Part shown: positions 35,923-47,745 of the stretch, in pieces
How positions within the stretch are numbered: position 1 is the stretch's first letter
How the letters are laid out: every line of letters starts with the position of its first letter
Assembly (NCBI GenBank): GCA_948567375.1
Contig: OX419760.1
Span: 63,050,911-63,114,910 of the forward strand
DNA: 64,000 nucleotides
Origin: Lunularia cruciata
Taxonomy: Eukaryota > Streptophyta > Marchantiopsida > Lunulariales > Lunulariaceae
Direction of reading: 5' to 3'
Program-made: the position numbers and the translations under genes
Notes under the pieces: generated by a model
Seen by the model: the letters and a program-made list of their open reading frames with translations, nothing else
Databases searched by the model: none
What the model was told of the DNA's origin: nothing

Positions 35923-36800
35923 TTGCATCACATTCGAGAACAAGCTTTGATGTGCAAGTTTGGAGATGGCAGTCATGAAGATTGGAGAGCCAAATTTGAC
36001 ATTGCCAGGTACAATGGACGCTCTGATTATCTCCTATGGGAGCATCAAGTGAAAGGTATGCTCAATGCTAACGGTTTTGGGAAATTGCTAAGACCCAAGA
36101 CCGCTTTGTTGTAAGAGGATGATTGGAATGACATGTATAAGATAGCTGTATACATAGTGGTTTTCCATTTGCAGCCATATCTCATGAAGTAGTTGGGTGA
36201 GTACAAGGACTGCATTACTCTCTTTGATGAGCTACAACAAAAGTACCAACAGAAAGAGTTGCCAAATTGTCTCTACACATCCCTAAAGCTGATGAGCTTC
36301 AAGATGAAGGACAATGGGACCAAGATACAAGACCATATTGATGCCTTCAATGATCTTGTTGTGGACTTGCAAAATCTTGGAGAGGACTTGAGTGATGAGA
36401 GAAAGGCGCTCTACTTGTTGAGTTCTCTTGCTATGTCCTACTAGTCCTTGTCACAAGTGTTCTTACATCATGATAGGAAATCCATCACCTACAATGAGGT
36501 GGTGAGTGCTCTATGAGATGATCTTCAAAAAATATGATGTTGCCTTCTCAACCCTCGACTCCTTTAGGAATAGTGTTGAATGTCAATTGTCGAAGGACTC
36601 AGATGTAGATAAATGGTAGGGAGCAAAGATCTAAAACTAGATCTTGGTCTAGGAGAAGAACCCAAGACCATAAAACTTGCTCTGTTGAAAGTGTGGCAAA
36701 GCTGGCCACCTCAAGAGAGATTATCATGGCCTTCTTTAGCAAATGTGGTAAAAGACAACAAGCAAGAAGAAGAGGATTACCTGCTTGATGACAATTATGC
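35923..36800 (+). pseudogene. Copia gag with zinc knuckle
   Basis: MCKFGDGSHEDWRAKFDIAR and YLLWEHQVKGMLNANGF are the typical copia gag start. They are followed by ITLFDELQQKYQQKELPN, KLMSFKMKDNGTKIQDHIDA and LSDERKALYLLSSL. A CCHC knuckle near 36680-36720 reads C-stop-KCGKAGHLKRDY, with a TGA where Trp is usual and the last Cys replaced by Tyr. Other stops lie at about 36111, 36190 and 36442. Confidence 0.85.
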
Positions 36801-37089
36801 TCTATGATGCCAACGGTATGCCTTTTGCACTTCTTTTCAGCAAAGAGGAGATGAATGGATTTAAGATTGAGCTTGTTCATACCATATGTGTTACAAAAGA
36901 GAGTTCTTTAGTTCCTACTCAATATCAAATGGTTCAGTTTGGATGGGGAATGATTACCCTTGTCAAATTGTAGGCATTGGATCTGTTAAGATTCAAAATG
37001 TTTGATGGTCTTGTGCGAACATTGACTAATGTTAGACATATCCCTGACATGAGGAAGAACTTGATATCTCTTGGCACAAATGGTCATCA

Positions 37090-38025
37090 ATGGGAAGTAG
37101 GCTGATGGTGTACTTCAAGTCATGGCTAAGAAAAAATTCATCTTGAAGGGTAATAGGCACAAGAATCTTTATATGCTAGATTGCAACTCTATTTATGGAG
37201 AAACTCATGCTACTAGATCTCATGATATGATTGATTACTTGTGGCATTCAAGGTTGGGTCACATTTTTAAAAAGAGCATATTTATTCTTTGCAAGAAAGG
37301 TGTTATTTCTACACTACGGTCTAGCAGTTTAGAATTTTGTGAGCATTGTGTACTAGGGAAGCATCATCAAATTGATTTTGGTGTAAGAACTCATAGTTCC
37401 AAAGAAATCCTTGACTATATACATAGTGATATGTGGGGCCCTTCCACTACTCCATGACATTCTGGAAAGAGATACTATGTATCTTTCATCAATGATTATT
37501 CAAGGTTTGTATGGATTCATTTCCTACATCAAAAAGTCTGAGGTCTTTGTCACTTTCAAGAAGTAGAAAGCCCAAGTGAGACTCAGACTGGTAAGAAAGT
37601 GAGATTTCTATGATCACATAACGGTGGGGAATACACTTCTGGAGAATTTGAGGTGTATTGTCAACAAGAGCAGATAAGTCTCCATCTTACTACAGTATAT
37701 ACTCCACAATAGAATGGTGTTGCTAAGAGGCTCAATCAAACATTGTTGGAGCAGATGAGGAGTATGTTGAACCAATTAGGTTTATCACATGTTTTGGGCT
37801 GAAGCTATCAACACTGCAACTTACTTAGCAAATCTTTCTCCTTCCAGTGCAATTCATTACATGACACCATTTGAGATGAGGCACGGACGTCCTGCAGATT
37901 ACAATCATTTAGTAGTAATTGGATGTAATGCATATCCTCTCATACCAAAGGACTGTAGATCCAAGCTAGATTTCTTGGCTACTAGTGTGGTTATAGGTTG
38001 TGAGAACTTCTCATCTGTGGATTGA
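37090..38025 (+). pseudogene. Copia protease remnant, pre-integrase and integrase
   Basis: The gag-pre-integrase zinc region is clear: LYMLDCNSIYGE, LWHSRLGHIFKKS, EFCEHCVLGKHHQIDF and YIHSDMWGPSTTP (37122-37457), including the HHCC residues and the first catalytic Asp of SDMWGP. The later part MFWAEAINTATYLANLSPSS and TPFEMRHGRPADYNHLVVIG (37789-38025) is the end of the copia integrase core. The middle is broken by indels. The protease region upstream (about 36800-37080) is too decayed to show its active site. Confidence 0.85.
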
Positions 38026-39330
38026 TTGTCAATAGAGATGTTTCGTTCAATGAGTCTAGATCATTGACCAAGAGAGAAAAAGCTTTGGCTCCTCATATTG
38101 ACAAGGGAAAATCCTCTCTAAATATTGTTGATGGAGAGATTAATTATGATGCTTTTCATGATGAGTCACAAGGAGGTGCTCCCATAGAGGAGCAAGTTCC
38201 CCAAATTGAGGAATTACAAGGACGTGAGGAGACTGGTGAACCTCGACATCTATCAACACAAGAAGATCAAGCAGAGTCATCAACAAGGAGGACATCTAAG
38301 GAGAGTCATCAACAAGGAGGACATCTAGATGTTCTATTTGTGCTCTTGAACAATTTGGCAAATGGGCTACTTCAATAGAATTAGGAGATCATTTTGTCAC
38401 CCGGGGCCTCTTAGTACCAAATGCTTAGAAATCCGGGGCTCGCCCCGCGGGGCCTATGAGGATATCTCTCTTGATGATATGGCTTTGATCTTGGAAGAAA
38501 AGGAACCTTCTTCATACAATGAGGCTCTAGCTTTGATGGACAAGCTTGAGTGGAATGATGCAATCTAGAGAGAGATGCAATCATTGATTGACAACAAGAC
38601 TTGGAAGTTAGTGAAGCTTCCAAAACATCAACAACTAGTGTAGGGTAAGATACAACTTGAAAGATAGCCCCACTAATGGAGAAAAGAAGATCTACAAGGC
38701 CAGGTTGGTGTCCAAGGGCTTCTCACAAGAAAAAAGTATGGATTAAAATAAGGTCTACTCTCCCATTTCTAAGTATGCCACTATTTGCTTATTGTGTGTA
38801 CTTGTGACTTACTTTGGTTTTATCTTAGATCAAATGGATGTTGTCAATGCTTTCTTCTTTGGAAATTTAGATGCGGTGATCTCATGAGACAACCTATGGT
38901 TTTGTGAAGAAAAGCCAAGAAGATATGGTTTGTAGGTTGCTGAAATACTTATTATGGATTGAAGCAAGCTCCTAAATAATGGAACAAATGGTTCAATGAT
39001 TTTATGAGGTCACAAGGATTTAAACAGAGTGTGTTTGATCCCTATGTATACATGAAAAAAGTGAGTAATGAAGTCTTTGGCTTCATTATTCTGGTACTCT
39101 ATGTGGATGACATGCTTATTGCAGCTAGGGATAGATATGATGCTAATAAGCTCAAAGCTCTTGAGTTCCAAAATTAGAATGAAAGATCTTGGTACAACAA
39201 GGAGGATTTTGGATATGGAGATCCAATGAAACTTGGAAGATGGAAAGTTGTGGTTAACCAAAGGGAAGTATGCTAGAAAGGTACTTGCAAGATTTAACAT
39301 GGAGAATTGCAAGTACTCCATTAGCTCCTC
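38022..39330 (+). pseudogene. Copia reverse transcriptase
   Basis: A linker rich in Glu and Gln (38022-38378) precedes the reverse transcriptase: EEKEPSSYNEALAL, the W..A...E...L..N.TW.LV.LP region near 38560-38640, QMDVVNAFFFGNL near 38830, and the catalytic LYVDDMLIA near 39097-39124. Frames change several times. The linker contains a 29-bp tandem duplication (38273-38327). Confidence 0.82.
38397..38454 (+). repeat. GC-rich palindromic patch in copia
   Basis: CCCGGGGCCTCTTAG at the left and CCGGGGCTCGCCCCGCGGGG at the right form nested palindromes (CCCCGCGGGG at 38443-38452 is perfect). They stand in an element that is otherwise about 40 percent GC. I do not recognise the source. Confidence 0.5.
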
Positions 39331-39702
39331 ACTTCAAGCTTGCATCAGCTCTTTGTCCAACAAATGCCATGGAGAAAGGTTTGATGTCCAAGATCCACTA
39401 TGACAAGGTAGTGGGAAGTCTCATGTTTTTGATGATTTGCACTAGGCCTAACATTGCTCTAGCTACGGGCAAGACTAGAAGATACATGTCAAATTTAGGG
39501 AGGATATATTGGGAAGTTGTGAAGTGGATCCTTAGATATCTCAAGGATACATTGGATTTTGGCCTTTTGTTGGATGCTAAATCTTACAAAGCCAAATCAC
39601 TTATTGGCTATGTAGATGCTGACTATGGACAAGATTTGGATGGGAGGAAATCTACAACTTGGTATCTGTTCACACTTGGAGGTGGATGCACTTTGGAGCT
39701 AA

Positions 39703-39911
<209 letters not shown>

Positions 39912-40036
39912 TCAGTGTTGTGTTGCTAGGCAAAGCAGTTGAGTCTTGCACCTACATGGTGAAAGTCCAGTAACCAAAAGCATCACTAGCTTAGGCTCTA
40001 ACGCAACCGTTTCCAGCTGTTGTCCCCTTCCCAAGG
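39912..40036 (+). other. Unassigned insert next to the psbD fragment
   Basis: Roughly 125 bases belonging neither to D2 nor to copia RNase H. They contain TGGTGAAAGTCCAGTAACC and CTAACGCAACCGTTTCCAG. They may be a second organellar piece ligated with the first, but I cannot name a source. Confidence 0.45.
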
Positions 40037-40553
40037 AGTGTGTAGCTCAGTCTACTACAGAAGCTGAGTATGTAGTAGCAGTGAAGGAAGCTATTTGGTT
40101 GGACAGGCTTATCATAGAGATGGGATTGACTCCTGACATGATGAATGTACATTGTGATAGCCAGAGTGCTTTATATCTAGCTATGAATCAGGTAATGGAC
40201 AATACAATGAAGCACATCAACATCAAGTATCATTTTCTTAGACAGGTTGTGTCTAATAATATGATTGAGTTAGTCAAGATTGACAATAAACTCAATCTTG
40301 CTGATGCTTTTACAAAAGTGATATATTTGGAAAGTTTTTGAGACATCGTGTCAAACTGCAGGCGTTGTATATGGGCACAAGTAGAGTAGATTAGCAGTTG
40401 TTTTATCTCTACATATGATTTTACTCTATCCTATTTAGGCTCCAACTTAGTTCTAGTTAACTCTAGTTTACAGAGGGACCTATGTTAGGCCTCCTTCTTG
40501 GACTTCTTGCAGAGTAATCATATAGGTAATAGAGGTTAAGGACACCACGACAT

Positions 40554-40569
40554 GAGTCAAGGGGGAGAT
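40554..40569 (+). other. Polypurine tract of copia element
   Basis: The purine run AAGGGGGAGA stands immediately before the 3' LTR, as required for plus-strand priming. Confidence 0.75.
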
Positions 40570-40804
40570 TCTTAGGAGTAAACTCAAGTCTGGAGTAACT
40601 CAAGTTAGCGTGATTGTGACAGTAAGTCTAGGGCTGGATTACTATATGTGCGGGCTAGTAGGAGCTCTTGGTGACACGCATTGATGATCAGAAATGTAAT
40701 TTTGGTGTGTTCCCATGGACGTAGCCTCAATGAAGCAAACCACAGATCTTCTTGTGTGGACCATGGTGAATGCTTAACCTGTGTATTATCAAATTGGATT
40801 TGCA
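40570..40804 (+). repeat. 3' LTR of copia element, 235 bp
   Basis: Aligns with 32799-33020, with a small insertion near its start (AGTCTGGAGTAACTCA). Its first bases are TCTTAGG where the 5' copy has TGTTAGG. Ends GGATTTGCA. Confidence 0.9.
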
Positions 40805-41270
40805 GATGTGAACTACCTTCTTCAAGCCCCACATGCCAGGAAAGCCACACTTGATTGCTTCATTCAAGAAATAAATGAATACTGGAATCAGATGATTGCA
40901 ACCCATTTCAAAATTTCAACACAAAGTCCATCAAGGTTTTCAACCTTACCATTGGCAAACTTCTTGAGTTGGTACTTGACATCAGCTTCAGAGATGGTGC
41001 AAGGAGATCCAAGGCTAGGTGCCATGCATGGAGCATTAGTGAAAACTTATAGATCTTTCATAGTTACAAAGGTTTTTCAAGTCCAGCAATGGAGATCTAA
41101 TAGCAATCTTCTTCCAAAAGGCTTTGGGATTGCTCTTCTGCTCAATGCTCAACTCATACCCTCTAAGTCTAAAATGTTCGCTTCAACTTTCTATAATAAA
41201 CAAAAGCCAATGAAAATTGGTTCTATATGGTCATCAATATGTAGCTTTTCGTTCATAAGATGAAAGATTG
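40805..41270 (-). mobile_element. LINE 5'-most segment
   Basis: Minus strand reads EHFRLRGYELSIEQKSNPKA, FWKKI, then SPCTISEADVKYQLKKFANG and, after a break, CGFPGMWGLKKVVHI, the region just upstream of LINE reverse transcriptase. It continues into IHKSGRRD at 32798 once the copia element is removed. No endonuclease domain follows on the right, so the LINE is 5' truncated, with its edge near 41270. Confidence 0.8.
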
Positions 41271-43307
41271 TTGGTTGGTCGAACTGAAACTCGAGATAGA
41301 GATCTAATCAGAAATAGTACATTCTTGGCGAAGGTAAGTGGAAGGAGAGGAGATAATACCTTGGATGCGCGTAGGTGATAATCTCAGCTACGTCAGGTTG
41401 AAGTGCCTAGGAATGTCTGTCAGCGGAGTGGATGCATAAAGGGGAGGGCGTAGTTTGGGTTGTGATTGACAACAGCAAGTCCTAAGGTGGGAAGAAGATG
41501 AGAAGAGGGAGAGCCGAACGAAGGAATGGAAAGGTGGCCGATCTGATCTCCTCATGCACGGAGGTCATGTGATTTAGAAACCAGGAAACCATTTAGCAAC
41601 ACTTGCCACTGATGACGCCCTTGTGGTAGACGAGATATGTCAAGCTGCTGGGAGCGCAGCCGCCGCACCACCGCCACAGGCAAATGAAACAAATCAGTAG
41701 ATAAGAACAAACCCAAGCCAGTACACAGTATTTCTCTATCTTTCCTTCTACCCAATCATACAATCTGCAACCCTCTCCTGTCAAACAAAGTACCAAAATG
41801 AATCTTCTCCCACTTCTTCCTTCACCCAATCAAAGTCTCTGCAACCCTGTCTGTCAATCAAAGTACCAAAAATTATCTCACTTCAAAATTTCACAAATTC
41901 GCATGCATTTCAGTTGTCAGTTTGGAAGTCAATATCAGTCAACGAACATGAATTCGGGCAGATTTCAATATCTCAAACTGCTGCTGCAGTCGTGGTAGCA
42001 TCGAACTGAATCATTGCCGGGAGCAGTCTAATTCGCAATAACGAAGATTAAAGCCCTAGCAGACACGCCCTTGCACGTCCGCCTGAGAAGAATCGTGTTC
42101 ATGAGCCTGCCCTGCCCCTGAACTTGTTTGTGCGGTGAATGGTCGGATTTTATTTGCGGTACGATCGTTCTGGATGTGTCTGCATGCGGCAAACTACTGT
42201 ACCGTCCTTCAAATGCTTTATTTAGACCAGCACCGTTCCTCCTGTACAGGAACGGAGTCCGGCATGGCGTGGTCATGGAGAACATCGCCAAGAGGCGGAT
42301 GCAGAACTTCCGGAGTAGTTGTATTCCTCGTGCCACGTATTGTCTGTCTGGTCTGCCCGGGTTTGCTTATACTCTAGTCAGGTTTGTACTCGGACGCGAG
42401 TAGCTTCAGGGATACTGACTTCCCGGACGTACGCCGGGCATCCGGCGGGGAGTCCAGTAGGCACAAGAGTGGTGGTTGAGCATGGGGGCGGGCACTCTTC
42501 CCGCAGTGGAAAGGACTTATGAAGGAATTGGACTGGCCCCGGCACGAGAGTCGTGCCTGCGGCAAAGTACCGGACGCCGGGTCGCTCTCTATCCAAAATA
42601 CCGGTATATAAAGCGGGCCCGTTTACCAACTCGAAGGGACCGTCTTGTTTCCGGACAAGGCCACATGGGTTACAAACTTTACCCCAGGGGACCACGCGTG
42701 TCCGATGCAGTAAGTGTTTACAGCCAGGTGGAAGAAAGTCTTGTACGTGGCAGTGCATCTTCATTTCTTTGTCGCTTTCTGCTCAAGGGTTAGCAATTTA
42801 CCGTTCGTCTATCCCGTCTCAAAATTTTCGACCACATGCGTTGTCCATGTCACCATGTGTTTCAAGGCTTGGTAGCGGACCGCGCTGCTTACATGGCGCG
42901 CCAACAGTGGTGGAGGGCCTCTTTCCCCGTCCTTATGTTTAAGAACGGCATTTAGTGCGGCTCGTGGAGAGGAACGCCAGCGACACAACCAGCCACCCAA
43001 CCGAAGCGAAGGCAACGAAGGAACCGCACTCTTTACAGGAGAAATAGGACAGACAATCTCTTGGGTCTCGTAGAACAGGAGTAGCGGCAGTAGTCCCGAC
43101 AGAAGACTCAAATAAGAGACACCGATTGCCCCTTCCATTGCTTGTCGCAGAGAGAGAAAGGGGAGAAGTAGAGGACGGGATCTTCTCTTTCATAGTCTTG
43201 TACTTCTGGATCGCCTCCTTACGACAACAACAACATTAGCCACCCTTACTCTTCTCCAAATTTTTCACGCATTAGCAATTTATTCCTCCGCTCCCAAACA
43301 GAGACAG

Positions 43308-43310
<3 letters not shown>
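41271..43310. other. GC-richer intergenic and upstream gene DNA
   Basis: From about 42000 the DNA is clearly GC-richer and contains many CpG dinucleotides, unlike the repeats on its left. Several overlapping open frames on both strands exist (for example 42378-42764 and 42553-42942), as expected in GC-rich DNA. None shows a recognisable product. Part of it must be the promoter of the RING-H2 gene. Confidence 0.4.

Positions 43311-43346
<36 letters not shown>
43311..43346 (+). promoter_or_regulatory. GA repeat upstream of RING-H2 gene
   Basis: A GAGAGA run of about 36 bases lies some 235 bases before the start codon, probably in the 5' leader or core promoter. Such tracts in plants bind BASIC PENTACYSTEINE factors. 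The role here is inferred from position only. Confidence 0.5.
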
Positions 43347-43348
<2 letters not shown>

Positions 43349-43580
43349 AGACTGAGTAATCTGAAATTTGCTGCAGGTATTAAACGATTTCAAGCATATA
43401 GCAATTGGAGTGCGAAGAAAGTGATTGTGGAGGAGTAGTAGGCGAGGCGATTGGGTTTGGCTGCTTGTCGTGTTTGAGCAGCCTACATTTGCGACTACCA
43501 GGCACCAGGCCAGCCAGTCAGCGAGAGGAAGATTATTTCTGTGGAGATCAAAAATTGGTATTGCACTGGAACAGTAGTCA

Positions 43581-44189
43581 ATGGGATTTCCAGGTGTGTA
43601 CGGCGTAATGTTTCCTGTGATGGTGTTCAAAGCTGCTCTATCCCTCGTTGTGCTCAAGGAAACGGCTTGCTCGGTTTTCAACCTTCTGCTAGGTCGAGGA
43701 TGGCAGCACCCGGTGTCCCGAGTTGTGGTCGGATCATCTGATTGGGCTTACAACGATGACAGTGCCTCCGGATCAGGCTTTGAGTCTAGGGACTCGTTAG
43801 TAGAAGACATCCGGTCCCGCCTTCCGGGCGTCCAATTTGAGGAAATTGCCGGCAGGTTCTGCGACGAAGAAGAACACCAGTGCTCTGTCTGCTTATGTGA
43901 CTTCCAAGCGAAAGAATCAGTCGTTCAACTTCCCCAGTGCTCGCATATTTTCCACAAAGATTGCCTGGACAGATGGCTGGGGCATGGTCAGACTACGTGT
44001 CCTCTCTGTCGCTCCACTCTCGCTTCCGAAGAACTGCTGGAGAAGCGAAAGCATGAGATGCAGATCGACGCGGAGCTTGCTTCGGAATTTGCTCTTTGGT
44101 TTTCGATGTACCACCCGGAGGGCGGACGGGGCCATTGGTGGCAAGCGTACTTGCAGGGGATTCCAGACGTGCTGAGTGGCGTACATTGA
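43581..44189 (+). CDS. RING-H2 E3 ubiquitin ligase, BRH1/RHA-like
   Basis: A complete intronless frame of 202 codons. The N-terminus MGFPGVYGVMF resembles the conserved start of the plant BRH1 group, which supports this ATG. Residues 8-26 are hydrophobic and may anchor the protein to a membrane. The RING-H2 finger has all eight ligands: C101, C104, C120, H122, H125, C128, C140, C143 (CSVCLCDF, CSHIFHKDCLDRW, CPLC). This class recruits E2 ubiquitin-conjugating enzymes and ubiquitinates substrates; BRH1 relatives respond to brassinosteroid or stress signals. A Trp-rich tail (GRGHWWQAYLQG) follows. Codon use is GC-rich, unlike the surrounding elements. No neighbouring gene is evident. Substrate and regulation cannot be read from the sequence. 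Confidence 0.92.
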   Translation: MGFPGVYGVMFPVMVFKAALSLVVLKETACSVFNLLLGRGWQHPVSRVVVGSSDWAYNDDSASGSGFESRDSLVEDIRSRLPGVQFEEIAGRFCDEEEHQCSVCLCDFQAKESVVQLPQCSHIFHKDCLDRWLGHGQTTCPLCRSTLASEELLEKRKHEMQIDAELASEFALWFSMYHPEGGRGHWWQAYLQGIPDVLSGVH

Positions 44190-45563
44190 GCCCGGAATCA
44201 TCATCCTCTGCAGTGGGAATTTCTTTTCTATGATGGTTCGCTCTACCGATTAAGAAGAGCTCTTTGGCTCTCTCTACACATTGGAAAAATATTGTGATTG
44301 GATCGGATAGCTTTTACCTTCTTGAAGTTCGCCGGCCAGTCGTCGTCTACAGATCAAAATCAGGTGGTTCTCGACGACACACAGTACGTACATTCTTCTG
44401 ATTTGGCCTTCAAGTACGACGTGAGTTGCATGCTTCATAGTCTGCTGGTGCAGCAGCCCATTACCATGGAATCGAAGCAAGCAGCTAACTTACAGGTTAC
44501 AAGTAAGTTCAAGCTGGTGCAAGCACATTACTTATAGGTCTAATAAGTAAGTTGGTTCAACCTGGTGCAAGCACAATCGATATCCTGCGTCACCTAGGAG
44601 CGAAATGTGGCCCACAGGCACAGGAATTTGTGAGATGTCGTTCACTGAACCTTTCACTTGACGGACAATTATATGTCCTTCCATCTGGTACTGCTGCTGC
44701 TGTCATAGTACATGACGAACGACGAATAATCACAAACTGTTGCTGGACCGAGATGTAAGATACTGGTTGCTGATTGACAGGAGATGTATTGAGAGTTTTC
44801 ATCGACAAGGCCAATTTGGGAGCGCTTTTTAGTTGGGGTCACTTGGCGCCTTTCAAACGCAAGGTTTGATTGAGAGCATAGGTTCACCTGTATTGTCGTC
44901 ATGACGCCAAGCGGAGCAATTCCTGTGGAAAGGCTTGCTCGCTTTATTGCTGGAGGTGTAGGCCATCGGTGGATGGGATGATCCTCTTCTCCGGCAAAAC
45001 CCTCCCGCAGTTCAGATTATGCGGACGGATACCACTCATCCCTGCGGAGTGTGGCCGAGTGTGTCAGATGTTTCCGCAGACGAATGCAGCGGCATGTTTT
45101 CGGACAAGGAGAATGATCACCGATTTGAAGTTCAAGAAATGATTTAGTATGGAGGACGAGATACCCATGTTTGGTACACACTTGGGTACCAAGCTGGCTG
45201 AAGAGAAGATCGAACAGAAAATGCGGTGACTTTTTGAATCGCATGGATAGTAGGGAATTAAGGTCTTAGTTCAAGGATGAAAAATGCTTCATCGCTTGCC
45301 TGCCGAATGCATACGTGTATGACAAAGCAAGTTACAATTGGCTAGTGTTTCGTTCCCTCCGCGGGAACTGAAAATAAAGCAAGACAGACCCGGATTCACA
45401 CAAACACCATACGCACAAAGACACAGATTTCAGAGTTTACAATCTCTGATGTATGTATGCATGTATGTACGTTAGTCAGATACTGGTAACGATCAAATAA
45501 CACGGCTGCAAGGTTGGACCTATTCTTTTGGTTCGTTAAAAACTTTCATGTCCATTTCTTAAA
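44190..45563. other. Downstream flank of RING-H2 gene
   Basis: Contains the presumed 3' untranslated region. Short frames on both strands show no recognisable domain. Confidence 0.4.
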
Positions 45564-45947
45564 TTATGGTGGGTGGTGTTCATGTCCTCGCAGTGGCGCT
45601 TGGCTGCTGTTTTCTTGCATGGCAAGATTCGTTCGGCCCATGTATGTCAATGTCAGCAGCGCACGTAGAGCGTCGTACCTTTCGAAGTCTGATATTCTGT
45701 TGATTCGATAAGGCTTACTTTTGAAGAGCACTGCAGTTGAGCTCATGATCCGAGCATATTCCACACTAACATTTTGGAATACCTGATCTATTATGAATTC
45801 TTCCAGTTTCGTACCAAGGAATCCTTCGATAAAAACAAATCTGCTTTCTGTCAGATCTGGCAAAAGCATAAACTCAGTCGAATAATGCAGTATGGATGTG
45901 GTTTCAGCAAGCACTCGCTTGTTAAATTCATATTTGTTTCCAGACAT
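45564..45947 (-). CDS. Unassigned ATG-initiated ORF, 127 codons
   Basis: Starts MSGNKYEFNKRVLAETT and is open for 127 codons on the minus strand in the gene-rich island. Composition looks protein-like (mixed hydrophobic and charged residues, for example FVFIEGFLGTKLEEFIID), but I recognise no family, signal peptide or membrane segment. It could be an exon of a larger gene or a chance frame. Confidence 0.25.
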   Translation of the reverse strand: MSGNKYEFNKRVLAETTSILHYSTEFMLLPDLTESRFVFIEGFLGTKLEEFIIDQVFQNVSVEYARIMSSTAVLFKSKPYRINRISDFERYDALRALLTLTYMGRTNLAMQENSSQAPLRGHEHHPP

Positions 45948-47389
45948 CTTTAATTATTTATGTAAGCCTCCAGGAGGACGCCTTTCGGTATTTCGTCTGA
46001 GAGCATCCCAACGTAGGTACTGTCAGTATGGCTGATCAGCATTAGTCCTTGCACATATCAGCTCGTATCTACTCGGCCTGTGTAGGTGACTACAATGAGA
46101 AGGAAAGATTCGGAAGCTAAGCGAGGAAACGCTTGTGTTTCCCCTTCAGAAACTTTGGTAAGTAGCAAGTTGTAGTCTGCAAAAGTAAAGCATTTTATCC
46201 CCTGGTTACGCAGGCCTAGACATTCGGGGTTGCAAGTACTCGTAGTCTGTCTCTTCACCGAGAAACAAAGCAAGCAAAGATGGGAGGAATGAGAGGATGA
46301 CGTTTGGCTGCATTGTGAAACATGGACAAGCAGCAAACTCTCAGCATAGCCGTGAAGGCTGGCACATCGTTCTCTTCGGTACATGTCATTCTTCGCTTTA
46401 TTGTTAACCTCGTAATCTAATCTTCAAAAGTGTATCCAAGATAAATAGGGCTGAAAGTTTTTGATTTCATACGAGTCTCTGCTCCGAGCGAGGTTCCACA
46501 AATTTAAAGCTCCCCCACACCAGAGCGACCTTTATCTGTCACCCAGGTTATATGCAGTTATTCCTTGTTTCTTTCTCCTACGGTATCGTTGCGAATAAGG
46601 GTGCGAAGCAGTCAAAAAAGCGCCGAAGGGCCTGCGTCTTCTTATCGAGTAGGAGTTCAACAATCATGACAAAGTATGTACTGCAGCTGATCTTGAATGC
46701 CGTTCTTGTCTATCTATCCATCTAAACAAGCCTATATATAGATAGACAATACAAGCATGGCTTCGAGCTGCACGAGGTAAGCGCCACATGCTTTGCTAAT
46801 AGGAGGGAGCGAGAAAGCGAGACTAGACGGATTTGGATATGCAGAAGGAAAAAAAGAATATCTCCGCTGCGAGTGATCTAAGCAGCGGAGTTGCAGTTGC
46901 TGCTGCTTGTTATTAGATTCAAAACAGTTTCAACAAAGTGGCACCCACGGGTGGTACAGTAGAAACTGCAGCAGCAACTTTCAAGTCTGAGAATAATGAG
47001 GGCCTCGAGCGACCGGCGCTTCTTGTGTTGTCCGTGAGGAAGCGTGTAGAACTAGCTGTTATTGAAACGACAAGAAGTTTCAGTTAGGGCTCTCCTGCTA
47101 GACGGAGTCAGCTAAACGGAGCGCTATTGACTGTGGTCTCTCTGGGCCAGAAACCAACAACAGCTTTGTCTCCTGTGACCTCTTCCTGAGCTGAATAAAT
47201 GGATTTGGGTTTTGGTTGAACGAGCAAGAAGCTAAGGACTGCCCCTGTCCTTAGAAGCACTCCTTGCTTGTTGGCGGTCCCCAGGAGCAAGAATGGCGGT
47301 ATTCAAATCCTATACTTCACCCTTAAGTTGTTCCCCAGCGGATTCTTGGTGAGGTAACCCTCCATTCATCCAATGACAATGCAGTAGGC
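45948..47389. other. Intergenic, nothing recognised
   Basis: A small palindrome (TTGTCTATCTAT near 46707 with its complement near 46738) is the only structure noticed. Confidence 0.4.
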
Positions 47390-47745
47390 GACCGCGTAGG
47401 AAAACATCATCCAATGCATGCGAACTGCATTTGCAGGTGTAAGAGTATAAATACCCCCGGAGAAAGCTTAGGCGTAAGAGCTGGGAATATAATCTGGAAA
47501 AGAATGATGGCCAGATTTGCCGGCGAGAAGATCTATGGGATCACTGTTCCAGCGAATAGGTCAAAATTGGTAGATCCCAACGTGCACCTCACTGCCCCTC
47601 GCCATTGGCTCTCTTCTTTTTCTTCTTACTTGGCACCATGCCTCAAAGAAAAAGACGATCACATAGAACACATCACTAGAACACATCACTTGAAGGTTGG
47701 GAGGACCCCATCAAGCCGTACTAGGGAGAGACAAAAGAGGTAAAA
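47390..47745 (+). repeat. Split copy of the foldback-family arm
   Basis: GACCGCGTAGGAAAAC at about 47390-47405, and then TTGGGAGGACCCCATCAAGC with GGGAGAGAC and GTAAAATGGGGCC at about 47694-47745, match the first and second halves of the arm at 8579-8668. About 290 bases of other DNA separate the halves, so a later insertion or a composite arm is likely. Confidence 0.5.

Noticed and set aside
42378-42942. Open frames of about 128 codons on both strands upstream of the RING-H2 gene
   Set aside because: Same region is open in several frames at once; no recognisable product.
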